In this document: positions 1 through 5,353 of the stretch, piece by piece
Numbering within the stretch: the stretch's first letter is position 1
Layout of the letters: each line of letters starts with the position of its first letter
Assembly: GCA_900547085.1 (NCBI GenBank)
Contig: URFI01000126.1
Coordinates: forward strand, 1-7,063
Direction of reading: 5' to 3'
DNA: 7,063 bases
Source: an uncultured Prevotella sp.
GTDB taxonomy: Bacteria; Bacteroidota; Bacteroidia; Bacteroidales; Bacteroidaceae
Translations under genes and position numbers: made by a program
The notes under the pieces: model-generated
The model's input: only the letters and a program-made list of their open reading frames with translations
Told to the model about the DNA's origin: nothing
The model's database searches: none

Positions 1-54
1 ATCTCGCTACTTTCGTTTGAGAAGGTTTTTTGGCGTTCGCCATATATGTTGTAA
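1..54 (-). other. Left flank of the IS, possible remnant of the interrupted oxidoreductase
   Basis: These 54 bases lie outside the left inverted repeat. If the element simply inserted into the oxidoreductase, this flank should encode the next part of that protein on the minus strand. The complement of 53 down to 3 is open for 17 codons and begins Y-N-I-Y-G-E. This loosely resembles the C-terminal strand of Gfo/Idh/MocA proteins, where a [hydrophobic]-[Y/H]-G segment follows the G-T-E-G motif. The two flanks share no target duplication, so about ten codons would have to be missing between them. The segment is too short to prove the link; an unrelated flank is equally possible. Confidence 0.25.
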
Positions 55-82
55 CACTACTGTCCACGAAAATCTTTTAACA
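55..82 (+). repeat. Left terminal inverted repeat of the IS
   Basis: The 28-base repeat starts CACTACTGTCCACG and matches the reverse complement of 1385-1412 at 27 of 28 positions; the only difference is T75 against a C in the right end. Pairing stops abruptly at base 54, which sets the outer boundary of the element. Terminal repeats of this kind are the sites bound and cut by the DDE transposase. Confidence 0.9.
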
Positions 83-95
83 ATCTCTTGAAACA

Positions 96-117
96 CCTAT
101 AAATACAAGCTTATAGG
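96..117 (+). other. Hairpin near the left end of the IS
   Basis: CCTATAA (96-102) pairs perfectly with TTATAGG (111-117) around an 8-nt loop. It lies between the left inverted repeat and the transposase promoter. No T tract follows, so it is not a typical intrinsic terminator. It could slow incoming transcription or be a chance A/T-rich palindrome. Confidence 0.35.
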
Positions 118-147
118 AGATAAAATAGACTCCCTACTTTTGAAAAG

Positions 148-186
148 AGTATCTTTGCCGCAAATTACAATTTGAAAGCAGATACT
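148..186 (+). promoter_or_regulatory. Transposase -7 box overlapping a start-occluding hairpin
   Basis: TATCTTTG at 150-157 matches the Bacteroidetes -7 consensus TAnnTTTG; no clear -33 TTG is seen at the usual distance. The same bases form part of an inverted repeat: AGTATCT (148-154) pairs with AGATACT (180-186), and an inner CAAAT/ATTTG stem (161-165, 170-174) lies between. The right arm ends one base before the transposase ATG at 188. A transcript starting from this promoter (about 163-165) would lack the left arm and leave the start open. A transcript reading in from outside would contain both arms and hide it. The promoter and hairpin are seen; the regulatory reading is inferred. Confidence 0.5.
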
Positions 187-187
187 T

Positions 188-1360
188 ATGAACAAAGGTC
201 GATACGTATTTTCACAGCTTTGCGACTTTCTGCCGACAGACCATTTCAAATGGTTGATAAAAAAGTATGAAGGTAACAAATATGTGAAGAGTTTCACTTG
301 TTGGAATCATCTGATGGTTCTTCTATTTGGTCAGTTGTCCAATCGTGAGGGATTACGAGACCTTATTGTAACCATCACTCCGTTCAAGTCAGCGTTCCAC
401 CATCTTGGTTTTGGAAAGAATGTCAGTAGAAGCAATTTGAGCAAGGCCAATGAAATACGCGAAGTCAAGATATTTCAAGAGTTTGCAGACAAGATGGTTT
501 CCATAGCAAGAGAGAAACGTGGAGTTGTCAAGGACTTCTTCATATCGAACAATGTCTATGCGTTTGACTCCTCAACAATATCATTGTGCCTTTCTGTATA
601 CTGGTGGACTAAACTGCATCATGGGAAAGGAGGAGTGAAATTGCATGAACTGTATGATGTGAAGACAGACATTCCGACATTTTCTGTCATTACAGACGCT
701 TCAGTTCACGATTCTCAAGTGATGGAGCTAATTCCCTATGAGAAAGAGAGTTTCTATATATTTGACAGAGCGTATATGGCAACTAGGAAACTTTATATAA
801 TAGAAGGAGCAGAAGCTTACTTTGTCGTGAGAGAGAAGCATAAAATGCCGTTTGAGGTCATAGAGGATAAAGAATACAACAACCCTTCATCTGGAATTAT
901 GGCTGACCAAATTATACGTTTCAAGGGATACAAGACTAAGAAGCAATATCCAAATAAACTTCGACGAGTGGTATTCTATGACTATGATGGTAATAGGACA
1001 TTTGTATTTTACACGAACAATTTTGAAATTACAGCGGAACAGGTTGCTATGCTTTACAAATACAGATGGAGAGTAGAACTGTTCTTCAAATGGCTGAAGC
1101 AACATCTGCGCATCAAAGAGTTTTATGGAACCTCGGAGAATGCTGTGAAAATACAAATCTATGCAGCTATCATTGCATATTGTCTTGTCGTTATCGTACA
1201 AGAATGTATGGGTTTAAAGCTTCAAACCTATGATGTTCTAAGAATTTTAAGCACGGCATTGTTGACAAAAATGCCATTGTGTGACTTGCTCATTGAACAG
1301 AAAGAGGAAGAATTTACTGAAGGAAAAAACCTGCAGCTCTGCCTCAATTTTGATGGGTAA
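188..1360 (+). CDS. IS4-family transposase (DUF4372-type N-terminus, DDE domain)
   Basis: This DDE transposase catalyses cut-and-paste movement of the surrounding element by cutting at the terminal inverted repeats. The 390-residue protein starts with a DUF4372-type region (about 1-75, including YVFSQL and CWNHLMVLLFGQL). The RNase H-like catalytic domain follows. D127 in YAFDSST and D193 in FDRAYM are the likely first two acidic residues. E297 is the third, in the YREK signature Y290-x2-R293-x3-E297-x6-K304 that is diagnostic of the IS4 family. KLHELYDVKT, SVITDASVHD and TSENAVKIQIYAAIIAYCL are further family-typical segments. The ATG at 188 fits the usual family N-terminus; no Shine-Dalgarno is present, as is normal in Bacteroidetes. 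No frameshift or missing catalytic residue is seen, so it is probably functional. Its codons are richer in A/T than the housekeeping genes downstream. Confidence 0.95.
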   Translation: MNKGRYVFSQLCDFLPTDHFKWLIKKYEGNKYVKSFTCWNHLMVLLFGQLSNREGLRDLIVTITPFKSAFHHLGFGKNVSRSNLSKANEIREVKIFQEFADKMVSIAREKRGVVKDFFISNNVYAFDSSTISLCLSVYWWTKLHHGKGGVKLHELYDVKTDIPTFSVITDASVHDSQVMELIPYEKESFYIFDRAYMATRKLYIIEGAEAYFVVREKHKMPFEVIEDKEYNNPSSGIMADQIIRFKGYKTKKQYPNKLRRVVFYDYDGNRTFVFYTNNFEITAEQVAMLYKYRWRVELFFKWLKQHLRIKEFYGTSENAVKIQIYAAIIAYCLVVIVQECMGLKLQTYDVLRILSTALLTKMPLCDLLIEQKEEEFTEGKNLQLCLNFDG

Positions 1361-1384
1361 CTATCAATTTGTTACTTTTTGAAA

Positions 1385-1412
1385 TGTTAAAGGATTTTCG
1401 TGGACAGTAGTG
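1385..1412 (-). repeat. Right terminal inverted repeat of the IS
   Basis: The reverse complement of this stretch starts CACTACTGTCCACG and equals the left repeat (55-82) except at one position (G1392). The minus-strand oxidoreductase frame runs through it and ends at an IS-encoded stop (TAA, 1389-1387), so the last residues of that frame (LSTKIL and the preceding L) come from the IS. Confidence 0.9.
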
Positions 1413-2162
1413 GAGCAATACCTTCGGTTCCAATAATATCAATATAAGAATTGTGTGTTTGATCCTTCGAAAGCTGTCCGTAGACAAAACCTTGCGTGAT
1501 GTCAAACACGATGCCGTTTTCAAAGGAACCATGTACCTGCAACCACCAAGGGTCTTTGTAATTCCACATTCGAATGGCTTGGGCATGATAGGTCTTGAAT
1601 TCACTGCCGGCATACCATCGCGCCACGTCCACATAGTGCATGCCACAATCGTGAAAGCACGGTCCTTCCGACTCATGTCCTTCACCCGGAGCCAGGCCTG
1701 GCGTCATGTGACATATTCGCAGAATGGCCAATTCACCAATCTCTCCGCTGGCCACGATATTCTTCAGCTCGCTATGATACCACGAATTACGCAGATACAT
1801 GTTCACCGTACAGATGCCATCGTAGTTTTCAGTTATCTGCACACAGGCTTCTTCTGCTTCTACAGTATCAGCAATAGGCTTTTCTGCAATGATATGCTTT
1901 CCTTTGGCGACAGCTAACGCAATGCAATCTCTACGATCACTCGCAAATGCGCTTAAAACGACGAGTTGTACGTCAGGGTCATTGAAAGCCACATCGCTGT
2001 TGGTGATAACTTTTGAGCTTGGGGATAATTCACGCGCCAATTTACAGCAGTCTTCATTAATATCATATATATATACTACGTCATATCGGGCACTCTTTTG
2101 AAACTCCTGAAGGTAAAACCTTCCCATTCGACCGGCCCGATAATCGCGACTTTTATTATCAT
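1413..2162 (-). pseudogene. Gfo/Idh/MocA-family oxidoreductase, frameshifted and truncated by the IS
   Basis: This is the N-terminal three quarters of an NAD(P)-dependent dehydrogenase of the Gfo/Idh/MocA family, whose members oxidise sugars, inositols and related substrates; the substrate here cannot be told. The proper start is the ATG at 2162, giving MIIKVAIIG. Near 2136-2138 one G is missing from the G run. Restoring it reads I-G-A-G-R-M-G-R-F, the GxGxxG dinucleotide-binding motif. From 2127 down the frame is otherwise open. It shows the catalytic A-E-K-P (residues 81-84 counted from M at 2127), GEIGEL (129-133 region), and the HDCGMHYVDVARWY segment with D160, H164 and D167. The frame enters the IS right after G-T-E-G-I-A, near full-protein residue 247. 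Family members usually have about 330-350 residues, so roughly 85-100 are lost. The frameshift could be a sequencing error, but the IS truncation alone breaks the gene. Confidence 0.88.
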
Positions 2163-2211
2163 CCGAAAAAATTACCTAAGGAATTTTGAGTTATTAACCA
2201 TTTAACTGATT

Positions 2212-2220
2212 GCAAATATA
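2212..2220 (-). promoter_or_regulatory. Candidate -7 box of the oxidoreductase gene
   Basis: Read on the minus strand, TATATTTGC fits the Bacteroidetes -7 box TAnnTTTG. It lies about 50 bases upstream of the oxidoreductase ATG at 2162, a usual leader distance. No good -33 TTG is seen about 20 bases further upstream, so the call rests on the -7 box and position alone. Confidence 0.4.
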
Positions 2221-2407
2221 GCTAAAAAATAACAGGAATAAGCAGTGCTTTTGTAAAAGAATAGTTAATATTTGCTATGGCACAAAGCAAGGAAAGCAAC
2301 AAAAAACACAGCCATTCCCATGTGAGTGAACCAATACGACAAACGAGGGTTTTGTTCTTTTGGGTGATATTTTCACGGTCGCACCTATATAATTCATTTT
2401 TAATATC

Positions 2408-2415
2408 TATCTTTG
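2408..2415 (+). promoter_or_regulatory. Candidate -7 box of ksgA
   Basis: TATCTTTG matches TAnnTTTG exactly and is the same 8-mer as the transposase -7 box. Transcription would start near 2421-2423, giving a leader of about 73 nt that contains the whole inverted repeat at 2428-2475. No -33 TTG is visible at the expected spacing. Confidence 0.4.
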
Positions 2416-2427
2416 TCCTGCAAAAGT

Positions 2428-2475
2428 GACATGTATGACGATTCAAACGCAGAGAGTTGTTGCGCCATACATGTC
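2428..2475 (+). promoter_or_regulatory. Strong inverted repeat in the ksgA leader
   Basis: GACATGTATG (2428-2437) is perfectly complementary to CATACATGTC (2466-2475). After an A/C mismatch, two further pairs follow (CG 2439-2440 with CG 2463-2464), leaving a 22-nt loop. The hairpin ends 19 bases before the ksgA ATG. It has no T tract behind it, so it is not a simple terminator. It could be an RNA leader structure that tunes ksgA expression, or a binding site for a dimeric regulator. The structure is seen; the function is unknown. Confidence 0.45.
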
Positions 2476-2494
2476 TACAGAAAACAACTGACCT

Positions 2495-3307
2495 ATGAAG
2501 ATAGTAAAACCAAAAAAGAACTTAGGACAGCACTTCCTGACCGATTTGAGCATTGCCAAGCGCATTGCCGACACCGTGGACACATGCCCAGACATCCCCA
2601 TACTGGAGATAGGACCCGGCATGGGCGTGCTGACACAATACTTAGTGGAGAAGCCTCGAAAAGTAAAAGCGGTCGAGATAGACCGTGAGTCGGTGGCTTA
2701 TCTCAGGGAGAATTTTCCCAAACTGCGTGACAACATCATCGGACAGGATTTCCTGCGCATGGACCTTCAACAGGTATTCGATGGCCAGCAGTTTGTTTTG
2801 ACGGGTAATTATCCGTATGACATCTCCTCACAAATCTTCTTTAAGATGCTTGACTACAAAGATCTCATCCCCTGCTGCACCGGCATGATACAGCGCGAAG
2901 TGGCACAACGCATCGCTTCTGAACCAGGCAGCAAGGCGTATGGCATCCTGTCGGTCTTGATACAAGCTTGGTATCACGTGGAATATCTGTTCACCGTAGA
3001 CGAACATGTGTTCAATCCGCCACCCAAAGTGAAGAGTGCGGTTATACGCATGACGCGAAACGAGGTGCACAATCTGGGTTGTGACGAAATATTCTTCAAA
3101 CGAGTTGTCAAAACCGTTTTCAATCAACGGCGCAAGATGTTGCGGGTAAGCCTGCGGCAACTATTCCTGGGTGAGGGCGCGTCCGCCGAATTCTATGCAG
3201 GAGAACTGATGACTAAACGGCCCGAACAGTTGTCCGTGGCACAGTTCGTCGTTTTGACAAACCAGATGGAAGCCGAGCTGAAGCGCATTCAGCGACAAGA
3301 ATCATGA
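2495..3307 (+). CDS. rsmA: 16S rRNA (adenine1518-N6/adenine1519-N6)-dimethyltransferase KsgA/RsmA
   Basis: KsgA transfers four methyl groups from S-adenosylmethionine to two adjacent adenines in the 3'-terminal helix 45 of 16S rRNA and acts as a late checkpoint in 30S assembly. The 270-residue protein has the family motifs in order: KKNLGQHFL (7-15), the SAM-binding loop EIGPGMGVLT (38-47), the acidic VEID (60-63), QDFL (84-87), catalytic NYPY (105-108) and VFNPPPKVKSAVIRM (172-186). A helical C-terminal domain follows (about 195-265, with VFNQRRKMLR and KRPEQLSV). Length is normal. The ATG at 2495 places KPKKxLGQHFL at the expected distance. The residue after NYPY is Asp110-side D (NYPYDIS) where many homologues have Asn. 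The stop at 3305-3307 is followed by the frr promoter, so ksgA is probably transcribed alone. Confident family call. Confidence 0.97.
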   Translation: MKIVKPKKNLGQHFLTDLSIAKRIADTVDTCPDIPILEIGPGMGVLTQYLVEKPRKVKAVEIDRESVAYLRENFPKLRDNIIGQDFLRMDLQQVFDGQQFVLTGNYPYDISSQIFFKMLDYKDLIPCCTGMIQREVAQRIASEPGSKAYGILSVLIQAWYHVEYLFTVDEHVFNPPPKVKSAVIRMTRNEVHNLGCDEIFFKRVVKTVFNQRRKMLRVSLRQLFLGEGASAEFYAGELMTKRPEQLSVAQFVVLTNQMEAELKRIQRQES

Positions 3308-3418
3308 TGAGCCAAAAACCCTCCGAACAGTGACGAGAGGCAGCTCTGCGGGTTGAAGAAAAACCAACAATGCCACACCTCTCCCGCCCCATAACGTAAA
3401 ACAATTTCCAGCAAACAG

Positions 3419-3449
3419 TTGTTTATTTCCTGGTAATTGCGTATTTTTG
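3419..3449 (+). promoter_or_regulatory. Promoter of frr (Bacteroidetes type)
   Basis: A -33 TTG (3419-3421) and a -7 box TATTTTTG (3442-3449) are separated by 20 bases, the spacing expected for the Bacteroidetes housekeeping sigma factor. Transcription would start near 3455-3457, leaving a short leader of about 24 nt before the ATG at 3480. This is the only promoter in the window with both elements in place. Confidence 0.65.
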
Positions 3450-3479
3450 TACAATACTAACTCTAATGCAAGAAAAGAT

Positions 3480-4040
3480 ATGATTGACGTAAAATCTACA
3501 TTAAAAAGTGCCGAAGAGCGCATGCAGATGGCTACCATGTTTTTAGAAGAACAACTGAACCGCATTCGTGCGGGACGCGCAAACGTAGCTATCTTGGACG
3601 GAGTGATGGTCAGTTCGTACGGATCCATGGTTCCTCTCAACCAAGTTGCCAATATTTCTGTACCCGACGCACGCACCATCGCCATCAAACCGTGGGACAG
3701 AAAGGCCATTCGGGACATCGAAAAGGCCATCATGGATTCTGACGTGGGCATCACACCAGAGAACAATGGCGAGATAATCCGCCTGGGAATCCCTCAACCT
3801 ACTGAGGAGCGTCGGCGTGATTTGGTGAAGCAGTGCAACAAGATAGGCGAAAAATCGAAGATAGAAGTGCGCAACGTGCGCTCTGAAATCAAAGACAAAC
3901 TCAAGAAAGCCATTAAAGACGGACTGTCGGAAGATGCGGAAAAGGACGCCGAGAACGAATTGCAAAAGATTCACGACAAGTTCATCAAGCAGGTAGACAG
4001 TCTGCTGGAAGAAAAGACAAAAGAAATCATGACGGTGTAG
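3480..4040 (+). CDS. frr: Ribosome recycling factor (RRF)
   Basis: RRF works with EF-G to split the post-termination ribosome from mRNA so that it can start again. The 186-residue product has the usual family length (about 185). It shows the three-helix-bundle domain I (residues 1-29 and 107-186, including EERMQMA, TEERRRDLVKQ and RNVRSEIKDK) and domain II between, with the conserved R-A-G-R-A (30-34), DARTIAI (63-69) and EKAIMDSDVG (81-90). The ATG at 3480 is chosen over an in-frame TTG at 3447. It gives the normal N-terminus MIDVKSTL, and the TTG lies inside the -7 box, upstream of the predicted transcription start. It follows ksgA by 172 bases with its own promoter. Essential in most bacteria; confident. 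Confidence 0.97.
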   Translation: MIDVKSTLKSAEERMQMATMFLEEQLNRIRAGRANVAILDGVMVSSYGSMVPLNQVANISVPDARTIAIKPWDRKAIRDIEKAIMDSDVGITPENNGEIIRLGIPQPTEERRRDLVKQCNKIGEKSKIEVRNVRSEIKDKLKKAIKDGLSEDAEKDAENELQKIHDKFIKQVDSLLEEKTKEIMTV

Positions 4041-4046
4041 GGAATT

Positions 4047-4126
4047 TGAGTTGATGAGTTTGTAAGTTCATGAGTTAATGAGTATATAAGTTTGTGAGTT
4101 TATGAGTTTGCAAGTTAATCAGTTTA
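4047..4126 (+). repeat. Ten degenerate 8-bp tandem repeats, consensus TGAGTTTG/A
   Basis: Starting six bases after the frr stop, ten consecutive 8-base units run in perfect register: TGAGTTGA, TGAGTTTG, TAAGTTCA, TGAGTTAA, TGAGTATA, TAAGTTTG, TGAGTTTA, TGAGTTTG, CAAGTTAA, TCAGTTTA. All keep AGT at positions 3-5; the variation is at positions 1-2 and 6-8. The phase breaks at about 4127 (TTGAGTCACG). The unit at 4087-4094, TAAGTTTG, also fits the -7 promoter consensus. The array sits between frr and rsgA and is non-coding. Confidence 0.85.
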
Positions 4127-4225
4127 TTGAGTCACGAACTACTCATCCCTTAAAAAGCCCACTCTTTTATGAAGAAAGATAAAGATGAAAGTCACAAGAC
4201 TATCCAACCGTATAAAAGTCTATCC

Positions 4226-4263
4226 ACTCCCCTCTCTTTTGGAGAGGGGCAGGGGGTGAGGCT
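4226..4263 (+). repeat. REP-like palindromic element upstream of rsgA
   Basis: CCCCTCTC (4229-4236) pairs with GAGAGGGG (4242-4249) around a 5-nt loop, and the tail CAGGGGGTGAGG follows. This G/C-rich block stands out from its A/T-rich surroundings. From memory, closely similar ctcccctctc...gagagggg(c)agggggtgagg sequences are scattered between genes in many Bacteroidetes. The hairpin ends 31 bases before the rsgA ATG. It could weaken read-through from frr or shape the rsgA leader, but no T tract follows, so a standard terminator is not supported. Confidence 0.6.
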
Positions 4264-4280
4264 TTAAACTAAATCCATCC

Positions 4281-5213
4281 ATGCACGGCCTCATTATCAA
4301 GAACACAGGAAGCTGGTACACCGTCAAGACCGATGACGGACGTATCGTAGAATGCAAGGTGAAAGGTAACTTTCGATTGAAAGGTATTCGCAGCACCAGT
4401 CCTGTGGCGGTTGGCGACTATGTTGACATCATTATGAACGCCGAGGGAACGGCACTGATTAGTGCCATAGACGACCGCAAGAACTACATCATACGCAAAG
4501 CGTCCAATCTCTCTAAGCAAAGCCAAATTATCGCTGCCAATCTCGACCAGGCTCTTCTCATCATCACCATCAAGCAACCGGAAACCTCCACTACTTTCAT
4601 CGACCGCTTCCTAGCCGGAGCTGAAGCCTATCGAGTACCCGTGGTCTTGGTGTTCAATAAGACCGACTTGCTCAACGATGACGAACGTCGCTACCAACAA
4701 CAAATGGTGACACTGTACGAAACCATCGGCTATCCGTGCATCGAGATATCGGCTGAGACGGGCATGGGCATCAATCAACTGCAAACATTCCTAAAACAAA
4801 AGGTTACGCTTGTCAGCGGAAACAGCGGCGTTGGCAAATCGACCCTCATCAACGCCATCATCCCACACGCCGACCAACGTACGGCCGAAATCAGCAACGC
4901 ACACGGCACAGGCATGCACACCACCACTTTCAGCGAGATGATAGAACTGGCAGAGGGTGGCTACCTGATTGACACACCGGGCATCAAAGGCTTCGGAACC
5001 TTTGACATTGAGCGAGAAGAACTGACAAGCTATTTCAAGGAAATCTTCGAGTTTTCCAAAGATTGCAAATTCAATAATTGTACACACACCCACGAACCAG
5101 GGTGCGCAGTGTTGCAAGCTGTTGAGAATCATTACATCTCCGTCAGCCGCTATCAGAGTTATCTCAACATGTTGGAAGATAAAGACGATAGCAAATATCG
5201 TGCGGCCTATTAG
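4281..5213 (+). CDS. rsgA: Small ribosomal subunit biogenesis GTPase RsgA (YjeQ)
   Basis: RsgA is a GTPase that binds the late pre-30S particle, checks the decoding centre and releases RbfA in 30S maturation. The 310-residue protein has an N-terminal OB-fold (about 1-70). The GTPase motifs follow in circularly permuted order: G4 NKTD (126-129), G5 SAE (157-159), G1 GNSGVGKST (180-188), G2 GMHTTT (211-216) and G3 DTPG (231-234). A C-terminal zinc domain has C262-x4-C267-x-H269-x5-C275. This order and the zinc site are diagnostic of RsgA. Length is normal and the ATG at 4281 starts directly at the OB-fold. It lies 240 bases behind frr, past the 8-bp repeats and the palindrome; I see no strong promoter of its own, so read-through from frr is possible. 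It shares the 30S assembly role with KsgA upstream. Confidence 0.97.
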   Translation: MHGLIIKNTGSWYTVKTDDGRIVECKVKGNFRLKGIRSTSPVAVGDYVDIIMNAEGTALISAIDDRKNYIIRKASNLSKQSQIIAANLDQALLIITIKQPETSTTFIDRFLAGAEAYRVPVVLVFNKTDLLNDDERRYQQQMVTLYETIGYPCIEISAETGMGINQLQTFLKQKVTLVSGNSGVGKSTLINAIIPHADQRTAEISNAHGTGMHTTTFSEMIELAEGGYLIDTPGIKGFGTFDIEREELTSYFKEIFEFSKDCKFNNCTHTHEPGCAVLQAVENHYISVSRYQSYLNMLEDKDDSKYRAAY

Positions 5214-5253
5214 CACAGAACCATCAGGACAAAATCCTCACACACGCCCCTAT

Positions 5254-5290
5254 AGACCGAATGGCACTCGCATGGAGTGCCATCCAGTCT
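5254..5290. terminator. Hairpin between convergent rsgA and ahpF, candidate bidirectional terminator
   Basis: ATGGCACTC (5261-5269) pairs perfectly with GAGTGCCAT (5275-5283) around GCATG. Beyond a 3x3 internal loop, AGAC (5254-5257) pairs with GTCT (5287-5290). It lies 40 bases after the rsgA stop, between two converging genes. No U tract follows directly on either strand; the first T-rich stretch on the plus strand is at about 5329-5340, behind a weaker AAAGCA/TGCTTT stem (5299-5304, 5313-5318). Termination is therefore likely by position and stem strength but not proven. Confidence 0.55.
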
Positions 5291-5353
5291 GCACAAGAAA
5301 AGCAAAACAAGCTGCTTTATTCGTACGTCCTTTTTAATTTAATCATATTTTGT

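Larger units (their letters stand above)
55..1412 (+). mobile_element. Complete IS4-family insertion sequence, 1358 bp
   Basis: The element is bounded by near-perfect terminal inverted repeats at 55-82 and 1385-1412 and contains a single full-length transposase gene on the plus strand (188-1360). Length, a single ORF and a DDE enzyme with a YREK signature fit the IS4 family. No direct target duplication is visible: the left flank ends ...gttgtaa and the right flank begins gagcaat. This suggests a deletion or recombination next to the element after insertion, or that the two sides came together by recombination between copies. The right end lies inside a minus-strand oxidoreductase gene, which it truncates. 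The reading frame and both ends are intact, so the copy may still be mobile. Confidence 0.9.
2163..2494. other. Divergent intergenic region between oxidoreductase and ksgA
   Basis: This A/T-rich 332-bp stretch separates two divergently transcribed genes. It holds a minus-strand -7 box at 2212-2220, a plus-strand -7 box at 2408-2415, and the inverted repeat at 2428-2475, each listed separately. The middle part (about 2225-2400) has no coding pattern that I trust and no further structure that I can support. Confidence 0.6.

Noticed and set aside
32..43. Short palindrome TGGCG-tt-CGCCA in the left flank
   Set aside because: The 2-nt loop is too small for a stable hairpin and no other signal accompanies it.
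1387..1412. C-terminal residues of the oxidoreductase frame (L-L-S-T-K-I-L)
   Set aside because: These codons are the inverted repeat of the IS, so the stop at 1387 is accidental and not the native end of the protein.
1453..1917. Plus-strand open frame of 154 codons opposite the oxidoreductase
   Set aside because: It lies antisense to a well-recognised Gfo/Idh/MocA sequence and shows no domain of its own.
2222..2446. Minus-strand open frame of 74 codons in the intergenic region, with a hydrophobic stretch
   Set aside because: It covers both candidate promoters, has no recognisable family, and its composition follows the A/T-rich DNA; a small membrane protein cannot be excluded but is not supported.
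2413..2688. Plus-strand open frame of 91 codons overlapping the ksgA start
   Set aside because: It overlaps the confident ksgA N-terminus in another frame, and the product is rich in H, R and P without any family pattern; a shadow frame.
3308..3418. Possible terminator after ksgA (GCAG-ct-CTGC)
   Set aside because: The stem is only four base pairs with a 2-nt loop and no T tract follows.
3447..3479. N-terminal extension of frr from a TTG start
   Set aside because: The TTG overlaps the -7 promoter box, and the resulting protein would be longer than RRF normally is; the ATG at 3480 gives the family N-terminus.
4197..4226. Two copies of AG(A/T)CTATCCA spaced by 20 bases
   Set aside because: Only two copies with one mismatch in an A/T-rich spacer; no array or known site, so it was not treated as a CRISPR or operator.
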